A stretch of DNA of 64,000 nt from Bacillota bacterium (GTDB lineage: Bacteria; Bacillota; Clostridia; Lachnospirales; Lachnospiraceae): positions 40,224 to 104,223 of the forward strand of contig JAFAGA010000052.1 in assembly GCA_023423045.1 (NCBI GenBank), given 5' to 3'. The notes below the pieces were generated by a model. It was given only the letters and a program-made list of their open reading frames with translations. It was not told the origin of the DNA and searched no databases. The position numbers and the translations under genes are program-made. Every line of letters starts with the position of its first letter. The stretch's first letter is position 1. Shown piece by piece: positions 26,031-35,169 of the stretch.

Positions 26031-27401
26031 TTATCCTATCCGTTGCAGCAAAACTACAACTTCTGTATGGGTCGAATGAGCAAATTGATCAACTGCTCTT
26101 ACCTTCACCAACTCATACCCTCTCTCACACAGGTATTTTGCATCCCTCGCCAGGGTTGCGGGATCACAGGATACATAGACCACTTTCCCGGGTTTCATAC
26201 TTATGATGGTATCCAGCAGGCTCTGGTCACAGCCCTTCCTCGGAGGATCCACAACTATCACATCAGCATGAATTTTCTCCTCCTTATACTTCGCCGGAAG
26301 CACCTCCTCCGCCGCCCCGACAAAGAATTCTGCATTGGTGATATGATTTAGCAAAGCGTTCTTCTTCGCATCCTGAATTGCCTGGGGAACAATCTCCACT
26401 CCGTATACCTGTTTGGCCTTCTGGGCCAGGAACAAGGATATGGTGCCGATGCCGCAATACAGATCCCATACCGTCTCATCTCCGTGCAGATCGGCATACT
26501 CAAGTGCAACCTCGTAGAGCCGCTTGGTTTGTACCGGATTGACCTGGTAAAAGGACAAAGGTGAGATGCGGTATTTTACCGGCCCGATGAAATCCGTTAT
26601 ATAAGGCTCGCCCCAGAGAGGTATGATCTTTTGTCCCAGAATTACATTGGTCCGCTCCCTGTTGATATTCAGGCAAATGCTTTTCATCCCGGCTATTCTT
26701 CTCAATCCTTCCAGCAGCTCCTCCTTATACGGCATATCCGTCCCGTTGATCACCAAACATACCATTACTTCACCGGTCTGAAACCCTGCTCTGATCAGAA
26801 TGTGCCGGATCAGGCCCGTATGGTTTTCCTCCTTATAGGGTTCGATATGATGAAGTGTAAAGAAGGACCGAAGAAAAGCAATAATTTCCTCATTCACCCT
26901 CGCCCCGATATAACAATGATTGGTATCAATAATCGAATGAGTCCGACCGGCATAGAAACCGATGGCAATGCTACCGTCCTTATTTCTTCCCACAGGATAC
27001 TGGGCTTTATTGCGGTAATAATAGGGTTCATCCATTCCGCAGACAGGTTCCATTACAAAATCCGTAAAACCCCCGATTCTTGTAAGGCAGCTTCGTACTT
27101 TATCTTCCTTATACTCCAACTGCTTTGCATAATCAACATGCATCAGCTGGCATCCCCCGCAGCGTGCCGCAATCGGGCACCTTGGTTCAACCCGGTAGAC
27201 CGAGGATTCCAGCAGCCTGACCAGTCTGGCGTAGCCATAGCTTTTACCCGTTTTTGTTATCTGAACCAGGGCACGATCTCCCATAACCGTATCTTTAACA
27301 AACAGGGTATATCCTTCATATCTTCCAATCCCTTCTCCCTCAGAGCCGATATCCTCTATTACAATCTCTACTTGATCGTTCTTCTTTAATGCCGCAGCCA
27401 T
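26031..27401 (-). CDS. rlmD: 23S rRNA (uracil-C5)-methyltransferase RlmD
   Basis: A 456-residue RNA methyltransferase that should form m5U1939 in 23S rRNA (or a related uridine). The N-terminal TRAM domain (about 1-60) precedes the iron-sulfur cysteines in CPIAARCGGCQLMH (about 75-88). The catalytic domain has WDLYCGIGTISLFLA (SAM binding) and the nucleophile motif VVYVSCDPATLARD. The start ATG at 27401 has GGAG 11 bases upstream; an in-frame GTG four codons earlier overlaps the ribosome site. Related paralogues act on tRNA (TrmA), so the exact uridine is inferred. Confidence 0.92.
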   Translation of the reverse strand: MAAALKKNDQVEIVIEDIGSEGEGIGRYEGYTLFVKDTVMGDRALVQITKTGKSYGYARLVRLLESSVYRVEPRCPIAARCGGCQLMHVDYAKQLEYKEDKVRSCLTRIGGFTDFVMEPVCGMDEPYYYRNKAQYPVGRNKDGSIAIGFYAGRTHSIIDTNHCYIGARVNEEIIAFLRSFFTLHHIEPYKEENHTGLIRHILIRAGFQTGEVMVCLVINGTDMPYKEELLEGLRRIAGMKSICLNINRERTNVILGQKIIPLWGEPYITDFIGPVKYRISPLSFYQVNPVQTKRLYEVALEYADLHGDETVWDLYCGIGTISLFLAQKAKQVYGVEIVPQAIQDAKKNALLNHITNAEFFVGAAEEVLPAKYKEEKIHADVIVVDPPRKGCDQSLLDTIISMKPGKVVYVSCDPATLARDAKYLCERGYELVKVRAVDQFAHSTHTEVVVLLQRIG

Positions 27402-27541
27402 TTCCTTCACCACTCCATCTTTGAATAAGGATTGCCTGCTCAGCTCAAAGCTGCTGCCGGCAATCCTCTCACATACATTAGCATATCCATCTTGTCTATC
27501 TTACCAATTCCATATATATCCTTTGTAATTTATAACATTCT

Positions 27542-28489
27542 TTAGCTCTTTGTGCTTCGCTTAATATTGGATTCAAAGAGCTTCTGGTAGCCCATCCATT
27601 CCACCTTCGGATCTCCGGACATCAGCAGCTCCGTAATCGTCTGCATCTTAGCATCTGTATTATCCGCAAAATGCAAAGCCATCGCCTCCGCCGTCGCCGG
27701 TTTCTTCGGAGATCCGTATTCCAGCTCCCCGTGATGGGCCAGAATACAATGCAGCAGCTCATTGGCAAGCTTCACCGGAAACTTGACCATCTTCTTTATA
27801 TGGCTGCTCACAGTATTGGCTCCAATGAAGATATGACCCAGCAGCTGGCCGTCGTCGGTATAATCATTGGCCGGGAAGGTGGACAGCTCCTCCATCTTAC
27901 CGATATCATGAAACAATGCCGCTGTAATCAGCAGATCCCTGTTCAGGATCGGGTAGCTGGAAGCATAATAGTCACAAAGCTTTACCACACTTAAGGTATG
28001 CTCCAGCAATCCGCCTACAAAGCTATGGTGCACACTCTTTGCAGCGGAATGGTTCTTAAAGCTCTTCACAAACTCCGCATCTTTAACAAAGAAATCCTCT
28101 GCCAAATTCCTCAGATTCCCGTCTTTGATGCCAAGAACAGTTTCCTTGATCTCCCGATACATTGCCTCAACATCCTTGCTCGTTACGGGAAAATAATCCT
28201 CCGGATAGTATTCTCCTTCTCTGCCCTTATAAATTCTGCTGATATTGAGCTGGAGTGCATCCTGAAAGCTGTTCACTCTAGCATCAATATGTACGAAATC
28301 CATGGCCTCATACTGCTCTATCTCATTGTTAAAGTCCCAAATCTTACCGTCAATGGTTCCGGTTTTATCCTGCAAAAGCAGCGATACATAGCTTTTACCG
28401 CTCTTGCCGGTTAAGACTTGCTTTGACTTACACAGATAAATCTCATTCTTAATAAAATCATTTTCTCTTAAATCCTGAATATATCTCAT
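27542..28489 (-). CDS. yhaM: YhaM-type 3'-5' exoribonuclease
   Basis: A 315-residue protein with an N-terminal OB-fold (about 15-95, SYVSLLLQDKTGTIDGKIWD) and a C-terminal HD domain with HHSFVGGLLEHTLSVV and FHDIGKME metal ligands. This matches the 314-residue YhaM of Bacillus, a 3'-5' exonuclease. I start it at ATG 28489 (MRYIQDL); frames upstream run into the palindromic element. GAAGGA is the ribosome site, with short spacing. A structured repeat element ends 37 bp before the start. Confidence 0.9.
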   Translation of the reverse strand: MRYIQDLRENDFIKNEIYLCKSKQVLTGKSGKSYVSLLLQDKTGTIDGKIWDFNNEIEQYEAMDFVHIDARVNSFQDALQLNISRIYKGREGEYYPEDYFPVTSKDVEAMYREIKETVLGIKDGNLRNLAEDFFVKDAEFVKSFKNHSAAKSVHHSFVGGLLEHTLSVVKLCDYYASSYPILNRDLLITAALFHDIGKMEELSTFPANDYTDDGQLLGHIFIGANTVSSHIKKMVKFPVKLANELLHCILAHHGELEYGSPKKPATAEAMALHFADNTDAKMQTITELLMSGDPKVEWMGYQKLFESNIKRSTKS

Positions 28490-28525
28490 TCTTCCTTCTA
28501 TACCTTTCTTTCTGATTGTTGCACC

Positions 28526-28634
28526 ATGTCTAACGACATTATAACATAAGCACAAGTGCTTATGTTATGCCGCTTCGCAGCAGAATGTGCACTCCCTTCG
28601 GTCGGCACGGTTATAATGTCTAACGACATTATAA
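28526..28634 (-). repeat. Palindromic leader element, copy 1 (upstream of yhaM)
   Basis: Contains a perfect 24-bp palindrome with arms TTATAATGTC around TAAC (28611-28634), a 28-bp hairpin of arms ATAACATAAGCAC (28541-28568), a core reading GCACTCCCTTCGGTCGGCAC on the plus strand (28589-28608), and a second ATGTCTAACGACAT palindrome (28526-28539). Related copies lie at 44461-44580 and 56661-56787, each just upstream of a minus-strand gene. Confidence 0.85.
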
Positions 28635-28690
28635 CCCACCCCCAAAGATATATAAAGCATTAAATTGTACCATTAACGATTTATTTTATA

Positions 28691-28735
28691 TAAAAAGGAT
28701 GTTATTCCGGTGGTTTCCCGTCGGTATAACATCCT
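28691..28735 (-). terminator. Rho-independent terminator of the HtrA-like gene
   Basis: AGGATGTTATTCCG (28696-28709) pairs with CGGTATAACATCCT (28722-28735), with one mismatch and a 12-base loop. It is followed on the minus strand by a T-run. It sits just past the stop at 28744. Confidence 0.85.
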
Positions 28736-28743
28736 AAGCTTCA

Positions 28744-30093
28744 TTATCTCGGCTTTTCTGCAAGAATGACTGTAATATCCATCTCCTTCTGCGTAGTTCC
28801 GGTGGTTCTTTGTATTTTAACCTCAACCTCTGCTCCGGGCAGGAGGGAAGAGATTGCGTTATAGAAATTATTTGTATTGTTGATGGTCTGCTCCTCCGCC
28901 TGAAGAATAATATCTCCGCTCTGTATCCCTGCCAGATATGCCGGGGAATCCTCCAGCACCTCGTTCACATAGATGCCTCCCGTAATACCATACTCTGTCT
29001 TGGCGGCCTCAGGCATGTCTATGGTTTTAACGCCAAAATATACTCTCGCCTGCCGGTTGCCCATATAAGTCAGGAAGGTCTTTAATTTGCTGATCCCGAT
29101 CGCTGTGCTAAGCCCTTCATTTTTCTCATCCTTCAGGGTTCTGGTAATCAGACCGACCACCTCTCCCTTCATGTTCACGATCACACCTTCACTGTTTTCA
29201 TTGTCCGTAATGTCCGTATTAAACAATTCAAGCCTGTTATCCGTAATATAGACATAGCTGTTCTTGCTGGAAATAATGCCTGCCTCCATGGAACCGGTAT
29301 GTCCGTTGGGACTTCCCAGGGCCAGGATAGGACTGCCTACCACCAAAGTATAGGATTCTCCCAGCTTTGCTACTTGAAGGCCGCTCATATAGGTGGCCGG
29401 GATTTTCTCCAGAGGAACGGCAAGCATCGCCAGGTTCAACTCGGATTCATAATCCTGGAGAACGGCATCCACCGTAAAATTATCCGATAGCCTGATCTGA
29501 ATAATATCGGCATCTTTAATACGGTCCAGACTCGTTAGTATCAGTAAATCCACATTATTATTGTAGATAATCAAGCCGGGTGTTTCCTTTGCCAGCTCCA
29601 CACTCGTCCCAAACCAAACGTCCGTCTCATCTGTAATTCCAACCACCGTAACGATGGATCTCTCCACTTCAAAGGACATCTTGCGCAAACCGTCATAAAT
29701 GCTGGTATAGTCGTCCACATCCGCTTCAATTGGCTGCTCGATGATCACGGTATCCGGCTCCTCCGTATTGTCCTTGGGAGGCTTGGAATCCATGTTTACC
29801 GTCTCGTTCTTCTTGTCATCCGGCCTGCTCCCCGGCACATTACCCTGGGCATTACCTTCCTCGGGATAACGGGTGGGAAAGGTCGCCGGAGTTCTTGTAT
29901 CCTCTTCTTTATGTAGAAGCCCGTAAAGCCTTGGTTCAGTCAGCACAAAAGTAATGGCAGCAACTACTCCGAATACAACTGCCAGACAAATCGTGGTTAT
30001 GACAGGTAATATCTTCTTTCGCAGTTTCCTGCGCTTTTTTTCTATTACCTGCTCCTTGATAAACTCAAAATCTTTTTTATCGTTCCCAGACAT
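28744..30093 (-). CDS. HtrA/DegP-like PDZ protein with degenerate active site
   Basis: A 449-residue membrane-tethered protein. Basic residues 20-27 precede a transmembrane helix (28-50), then an acidic/Pro-rich linker (60-125), a trypsin-like fold (about 135-345) and a PDZ domain (about 350-445). Aligned by eye with HtrA, the His position is Asp190 (ILTSLDRI for ILTNNHVI), the Asp position is Asn220 (LNLAML for TDLAVL), and the nucleophile motif GNSGGP reads ENSEGV (Ser301). Two of three catalytic residues are therefore lost, so it is probably a non-proteolytic sensor or chaperone. The DNA context gives no partner. Confidence 0.82.
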   Translation of the reverse strand: MSGNDKKDFEFIKEQVIEKKRRKLRKKILPVITTICLAVVFGVVAAITFVLTEPRLYGLLHKEEDTRTPATFPTRYPEEGNAQGNVPGSRPDDKKNETVNMDSKPPKDNTEEPDTVIIEQPIEADVDDYTSIYDGLRKMSFEVERSIVTVVGITDETDVWFGTSVELAKETPGLIIYNNNVDLLILTSLDRIKDADIIQIRLSDNFTVDAVLQDYESELNLAMLAVPLEKIPATYMSGLQVAKLGESYTLVVGSPILALGSPNGHTGSMEAGIISSKNSYVYITDNRLELFNTDITDNENSEGVIVNMKGEVVGLITRTLKDEKNEGLSTAIGISKLKTFLTYMGNRQARVYFGVKTIDMPEAAKTEYGITGGIYVNEVLEDSPAYLAGIQSGDIILQAEEQTINNTNNFYNAISSLLPGAEVEVKIQRTTGTTQKEMDITVILAEKPR

Positions 30094-30540
30094 CCTTATT
30101 CTCCTTCAAGAGACAAATTACTATTAGGATTCTTATAATACTTATGTCCCATTTTAGCAGTTACATATGAACATAATATGAATTATTTGTAAACAAACGC
30201 TTCTAAGATTATGACACATAATGCCAATAAATTCAATACTATTTGTGCAAATCAACTAATATCGGCTGCAGTCCGGTTCATGGTATTTCGGCACCCTCTT
30301 TTACTTGCTTTTCCGCACTAGGTACAAATACATCCCATGCGTTGTGCAGCTTTTAATACCTTAATCCTATCATTATAATCATTTTTGATCTTTCAGCCGC
30401 AAATTATAGTTTTATTTTCTTACAACATAAGGTAGAATAGAGGTAGTATCCACATGAAATTTTATAACAAAAATATCATGATGAAATCCCATGAGAACGC
30501 TGTAACAGTATACAGCTTACAGAAAGGCTTGAATCGTATT
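30094..30540. other. Divergent intergenic region (HtrA-like gene / mutS2)
   Basis: About 450 bp with promoters expected for both sides, but no convincing consensus boxes. A segment near 30295-30325 (CTTTTACTTGCTTTTCCGCAC) resembles the edge of the inverted-arm element at 50757-50962. No gene seen. Confidence 0.4.
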
Positions 30541-32919
30541 ATGAATGAAAAAGCATTAAGAACTCTGGAATATACCAAGATTATCGATAAATTATCCTCT
30601 CTGGCCGGTACCGCCTATGGCAGGGAGTTGTGCTCCCGTCTGCTGCCGCAGACGGATCTTGAGGTAATACGGACTCTCCAGCAGCAGACCACCGACGCAT
30701 TATCCCGGTTATTACGCAAGGGAAGCGTTTCCTTTAACGGAATCCATGATATCCGTCCCTCTGTCATGAGGCTGAAGATCGGCTCCTCCCTCGGCGCTCC
30801 GGAGCTTTTGCATATCAGCTCCGATCTGGATGCTGTTCTGCGCATCAAGGCCTACGGCGGCTATACCGGCAAGGACAGCGAGACCATGACGGAGGATTCC
30901 CTTACCGAATTATTTGCAGGCCTGGAACCCCTGACTCCGTTAAATAATGAGATCAAACGCTGTATCATCTCCGAGGAGGAGATTGCGGATGACGCCAGCC
31001 CTTCCTTAAAGAGCGTCCGAAGGGCTATTAAGAATGCCAATGACAAGATACACAGCGAACTCGGTTCCATCCTGAACTCTTCCCGGAACCTGCTTCAGGA
31101 AAATATCATAACCATGCGTAACGGAAGATACTGTCTTCCCGTGCGCTCGGAATATAAGAACCAGTTCCAGGGAATGATCCATGACCAGTCCTCCACCGGC
31201 TCCACCCTGTTCATTGAACCCGTGGCAATTGTCCGATTGAACAATGAGCTGAGAGAACTGGCCATAAAGGAGCAGGAGGAGATTGAGAAGATATTGGCGG
31301 AGCTGAGCGGCCAGGCGGCGGATCACTGTGACAGTCTGGACTATGATTTTATGACCATGTCCCAGCTCGATTTTATCTTTGCAAGGGCTTCCCTGTCCAA
31401 GCAGATGAAAGGATCCGAGCCGCACTTTAACCGGGATGGGCGCTTCCATATCAAGAAGGGGCGGCATCCCCTCATCGATCCGAAGAAGGTGGTGCCTATT
31501 GATATCATGTTGGGCAAGGATTTCACCATGCTGATTATCACAGGTCCCAATACCGGCGGCAAGACCGTCACCCTTAAGACCGTCGGCCTGCTGACCCTGA
31601 TGGGCCAGGCAGGACTTCATATCCCTGCCTTTGACGGCTCGGAGCTGTCCGTATTTGAAGAGGTGTACGCGGATATCGGGGATGAGCAGAGCATTGAGCA
31701 AAGTCTCAGCACCTTCTCCTCCCATATGACGAATATTGTTAAGATACTGGAGAAGGCGGATATCAATTCTCTCGTCCTGTTCGATGAGCTTGGTGCCGGA
31801 ACCGACCCCACCGAGGGCGCCGCCCTCGCCATGTCCATTCTTTCCTCTCTTCACAGCAGGAAGATCCGGGCTATGGCCACCACGCACTACAGCGAATTAA
31901 AGATCTATGCGCTATCCACCGAAGGGGTATCCAATGCCTGTTGTGAATTTGATGTTGAAACTCTTCGCCCGACCTATCGGCTCCTCATCGGTATTCCAGG
32001 TAAAAGTAATGCCTTTGCCATCTCTTCAAAGCTTGGCCTGCCGGATTATATCATCGCAGATGCAAAGGAGAGAATCGGGCATCAGGAAAAGAGCTTTGAG
32101 GATCTGATCAGCGATTTAGAGGCAAGCCGTGTCACCATAGAGAAGGAGCAGAATGAACTGGCCAAATACAAGCAGGAGATTGAGCAGTTGAAGAAAAATC
32201 TCGCCCGCAAGAACGAGTCCCTGGATGCCAGCCGGGAACGGCTCCTGAAGGAGGCCAAGGAGCAGGCTGCAGCGGTTCTCCAGGAAGCCAAGGAATTCGC
32301 GGACCAAAGCATCCGCCGCTACAACAAATGGCTTCAGGAGGGCGGTCATATCAAGGATATGGAGAATGAAAGATCCGGCCTGAGAGAACGCTTAAGCGAA
32401 AGTGAAGGCCCCCTTGCCGCCAGAAAGCAAAAACCGGCCAAGACCCCTCCCGCAAGCAAGCTGAAGGTGGGTGATTCCGTTAATGTCATCAGCTTGAATC
32501 TGAAGGGTACCATAAGCACCCTGCCCAATGCCAGGGGTGATCTCTATGTCCAGATGGGCATACTGCGTTCCCTGGTGAATATCAAGGATATTGAATTGAT
32601 TGATGAGGAAGTGATCACTGCCCCCGGCTATAATAAAACCCAGAGCGGTAAGATTAAGATGTCCAAATCCGCCACCATCCACCCGGATATCAATTTAATC
32701 GGGAAGACAGTGGATGAGGCCCTGGCTGAGTTGGATAAATATCTGGACGATGCCTACCTGGCACATCTTCCCCAGGTAACCGTAATCCACGGCAGGGGTA
32801 CCGGAGCCCTCAGAGGCGCTGTCCATGCCCGCTTAAAAAAGCTTAACTATGTCAAGTCCTTCCGTCTGGGCGCCTTCGGTGAGGGTGACCAGGGTGTTAC
32901 TATAGTGGAATTTAAATAA
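30541..32919 (+). CDS. mutS2: MutS2 endonuclease/ATPase
   Basis: A 792-residue MutS2. The MutS-type core is followed by the ATPase with GPNTGGKT (about residue 335), the Walker B region LVLFDELGAGTDPTEG and THYSELK. A long coiled coil (about 510-620) and a C-terminal Smr nuclease domain (VIHGRGTGALR, about 750) follow. MutS2 acts in suppression of recombination and in ribosome rescue in Firmicutes. I chose ATG 30541 (MNEKALRTLEY), the family's normal N-terminus; the frame is open 29 codons further upstream without a good ribosome site. A two-component system follows. Confidence 0.95.
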   Translation: MNEKALRTLEYTKIIDKLSSLAGTAYGRELCSRLLPQTDLEVIRTLQQQTTDALSRLLRKGSVSFNGIHDIRPSVMRLKIGSSLGAPELLHISSDLDAVLRIKAYGGYTGKDSETMTEDSLTELFAGLEPLTPLNNEIKRCIISEEEIADDASPSLKSVRRAIKNANDKIHSELGSILNSSRNLLQENIITMRNGRYCLPVRSEYKNQFQGMIHDQSSTGSTLFIEPVAIVRLNNELRELAIKEQEEIEKILAELSGQAADHCDSLDYDFMTMSQLDFIFARASLSKQMKGSEPHFNRDGRFHIKKGRHPLIDPKKVVPIDIMLGKDFTMLIITGPNTGGKTVTLKTVGLLTLMGQAGLHIPAFDGSELSVFEEVYADIGDEQSIEQSLSTFSSHMTNIVKILEKADINSLVLFDELGAGTDPTEGAALAMSILSSLHSRKIRAMATTHYSELKIYALSTEGVSNACCEFDVETLRPTYRLLIGIPGKSNAFAISSKLGLPDYIIADAKERIGHQEKSFEDLISDLEASRVTIEKEQNELAKYKQEIEQLKKNLARKNESLDASRERLLKEAKEQAAAVLQEAKEFADQSIRRYNKWLQEGGHIKDMENERSGLRERLSESEGPLAARKQKPAKTPPASKLKVGDSVNVISLNLKGTISTLPNARGDLYVQMGILRSLVNIKDIELIDEEVITAPGYNKTQSGKIKMSKSATIHPDINLIGKTVDEALAELDKYLDDAYLAHLPQVTVIHGRGTGALRGAVHARLKKLNYVKSFRLGAFGEGDQGVTIVEFK

Positions 32920-32981
32920 GCTTAAAAGCACCAAAGAAGCTTAAACCGCCCTGTAATAATTGTTCCTGAAAGGAGTTTCCC

Positions 32982-33710
32982 ATGATAGCCAAGCAAAAAA
33001 TATTGATCGTAGATGATGATGTGAATATTGCGGAGCTTATATCCCTCTATCTGACCAAGGAATGCTTCGATACCCTGATCGTACATGACGGAGAGGCCGC
33101 CATCCATGAATTCGCTTCCTACCAGCCTAATTTGGTTCTTCTGGACCTGATGCTTCCGGGCATTGATGGCTATGAGGTGTGCCGTGAGATTCGCAAGACC
33201 TCTTCTGTCCCAATCATCATGCTTTCCGCCAAGGGTGAAATCTTTGACAAGGTGCTGGGACTGGAGCTGGGAGCGGACGATTATGTGATAAAGCCCTTTG
33301 ATTCCAAGGAATTGGTTGCCCGGGTCCGGGCGGTGCTGCGGCGCTTTCATCCGAACGGTACCGGCACCCGGGAGGAACCGGAGCAGCCCGCTCCTACCGG
33401 CGATTATGTCGCATATGCGGACCTTGTGATTAACCTCAGCAATTATTCCGTTCAATATCTGGGAGAGAGCATTGAGATGCCGCCGAAGGAGCTGGAATTG
33501 CTGTATTTTCTTGCCGCCCATCCCAACCAGGTATTCACCAGGGAACAGCTGCTGGACCATATCTGGGGTTATGAATATTATGGCGATACCCGCACCGTGG
33601 ACGTCCACATTAAGCGCCTCCGTGAGAAAATCAAGGACCATGCGGACTGGAGTCTGGGTACCGTATGGGGAATTGGATACAAATTCGAACTGAAGAACGT
33701 GCGGAAATAA
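32982..33710 (+). CDS. OmpR/PhoB-family response regulator
   Basis: A 242-residue response regulator. The receiver has acidic residues at DDD (9-11), the phospho-acceptor Asp in LLDLMLPG and the conserved Lys in DYVIKPFD. An acidic linker (about 120-140) leads to a C-terminal winged helix (about 150-237, ELELLYFLAAHPNQVFTREQ and GDTRTVDVHIKRLREK). Start supported by AAAGGAG. It is coupled to the histidine kinase that begins 18 bp later. The signal is unknown. Confidence 0.95.
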   Translation: MIAKQKILIVDDDVNIAELISLYLTKECFDTLIVHDGEAAIHEFASYQPNLVLLDLMLPGIDGYEVCREIRKTSSVPIIMLSAKGEIFDKVLGLELGADDYVIKPFDSKELVARVRAVLRRFHPNGTGTREEPEQPAPTGDYVAYADLVINLSNYSVQYLGESIEMPPKELELLYFLAAHPNQVFTREQLLDHIWGYEYYGDTRTVDVHIKRLREKIKDHADWSLGTVWGIGYKFELKNVRK

Positions 33711-33728
33711 CAAAAGGAGGTGCATGCC

Positions 33729-35141
33729 GTGAAGAAGACCATCTGGTCCAGATTAATTATCTGCTTTCTGCTTGCCGGTGTCATGGTGTTTCTGCTTTTA
33801 AATACCTATGGCATGCATCTGCTGGAGCACCGCTTAAAGGATAATAAGCAGGATCAGCTGCTGGCCGAGGCCAAGCTGATTGAGTCAGAATATATGGCTA
33901 ATTTTTATGACGAGAAAATGTCGCTGGATAACCTGAATGTACAACTGCGTTCCATCGATACCTTCCTGGGAATCCGGGTGTGGATCGTGAACTCCAACGG
34001 GATTATCATCGCCGATTCCTCTTATTCCAGAAATGCCAAGGGGAAAGATATCAACGAGATTGCTCCTGTCCTGCTGGACCGTATTATAACGGAAAATGTA
34101 TATTACGAAGACATTTTCTATGAGCCCATGCTCAGCCTGACCCACCGGATCAATGTGAGCTTCCGCCTCAGGGGCTATATTATCCTGCATACCTCCCAGA
34201 AGGATATTACTGACGAAACTAATTATTATCTGGACGTCATTAATATCTGCTTCCTCGTATTCCTTCCCATGCTTTTTCTGCTCTTTGTCTATATCTATTA
34301 TATTACGGCAGTTCCGCTCCGGAATCTGATGAAGGCCGCCAAGGAATACTCCTCGGGCAATTACAATTATGCCATTATCCTTAAGGGTCTCAACGAATAC
34401 CAGGATCTTGGGGCAGCCATCTCCTATATGGCGGGGGAACTGAGTAAACTGGACGATTATCAGAAGAAATTTGTTGCGAATATCTCCCATGACTTTCGTT
34501 CGCCCCTCACCTCCATCAAGGGCTATGCCGGTGCCATTCTGGATGGTACCATACCACATGAGATGCAGGATAAATACCTGAATATTATTCTCTTTGAGAC
34601 AGATCGCCTGACGAAGCTGACCTCCGGCCTGCTGGAGCTCAACAGCTTTGAGAACAACGGGACTTTTTTGGATATCACAACCTTTGATATCAATCATATC
34701 ATCAAAAAAACTGCAGAGGCCTTCGAAGGCTCCTGCAGAGAGAAAAAGATCACTTTAAATCTGGTGTTTTCCGCCAAGCAGACCTATGTCGATGCGGATA
34801 TGGGTAAGATACAGCAGGTGCTTTACAACCTGATTGATAATGCCATCAAATTCAGCCATTCTAATTCCAAGATCAAGGTCAGCACGGAGGAAAAGGGAGA
34901 AAGGGTATTCGTATCCGTCAAGGATTATGGTATCGGTATTCCCAAGGATTCCATCAAAAGAATCTGGGAACGCTTCTATAAAACTGATGTCTCCCGGGGA
35001 AAGGATAAGAAGGGAACAGGCCTGGGCCTTTCCATCACCAGGGAAATCATCCAGGCGCATAATGAGAATATTAATGTAATCAGCACCGAAGGGGTGGGGA
35101 GTGAATTTATCTTCTCCCTGGCAAAAGCCTCCGAGGAATAA
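33729..35141 (+). CDS. Sensor histidine kinase
   Basis: A 470-residue kinase. Helix 1 lies at about 9-28, an extracytoplasmic sensor at about 30-175 (PAS-like), helix 2 at about 178-198, then a HAMP-like segment. The dimerisation domain has the H-box FVANISHDFRSPLTSIKGYA (His about 256). The ATPase domain carries NLIDNAIKFS, DYGIGIP and GTGLGLS. The GTG at 33729 has AAAGGAGG eight bases upstream; an in-frame GTG three codons earlier overlaps the ribosome site. Partner of the response regulator; together PhoR/ResE-like. Confidence 0.93.
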   Translation: MKKTIWSRLIICFLLAGVMVFLLLNTYGMHLLEHRLKDNKQDQLLAEAKLIESEYMANFYDEKMSLDNLNVQLRSIDTFLGIRVWIVNSNGIIIADSSYSRNAKGKDINEIAPVLLDRIITENVYYEDIFYEPMLSLTHRINVSFRLRGYIILHTSQKDITDETNYYLDVINICFLVFLPMLFLLFVYIYYITAVPLRNLMKAAKEYSSGNYNYAIILKGLNEYQDLGAAISYMAGELSKLDDYQKKFVANISHDFRSPLTSIKGYAGAILDGTIPHEMQDKYLNIILFETDRLTKLTSGLLELNSFENNGTFLDITTFDINHIIKKTAEAFEGSCREKKITLNLVFSAKQTYVDADMGKIQQVLYNLIDNAIKFSHSNSKIKVSTEEKGERVFVSVKDYGIGIPKDSIKRIWERFYKTDVSRGKDKKGTGLGLSITREIIQAHNENINVISTEGVGSEFIFSLAKASEE

Positions 35142-35143
35142 TG

Positions 35144-35168
35144 CAGGGCGGATTGGTTATCCGCCCTG
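35144..35168. terminator. Hairpin between kinase and trmL (convergent)
   Basis: A perfect 10-bp stem, CAGGGCGGAT (35144-35153) with ATCCGCCCTG (35159-35168), TGGTT loop, in the 28 bp between two convergent stop codons. T-runs are poor, so it may act for both directions with reduced efficiency. Confidence 0.7.
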
Positions 35169-35169
35169 T

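Noticed and set aside
31006..31887. Long minus-strand frame antisense to mutS2 (293 codons)
   Set aside because: Shadow of a strongly biased coding strand; no start signal and no family resemblance.
32922..33725. 267-codon minus-strand frame opposite the response regulator
   Set aside because: Antisense to a clear OmpR-type gene; no ribosome site.
33885..34697. 270-codon minus-strand frame opposite the histidine kinase
   Set aside because: Antisense to a certain kinase gene; no ribosome site or motif.
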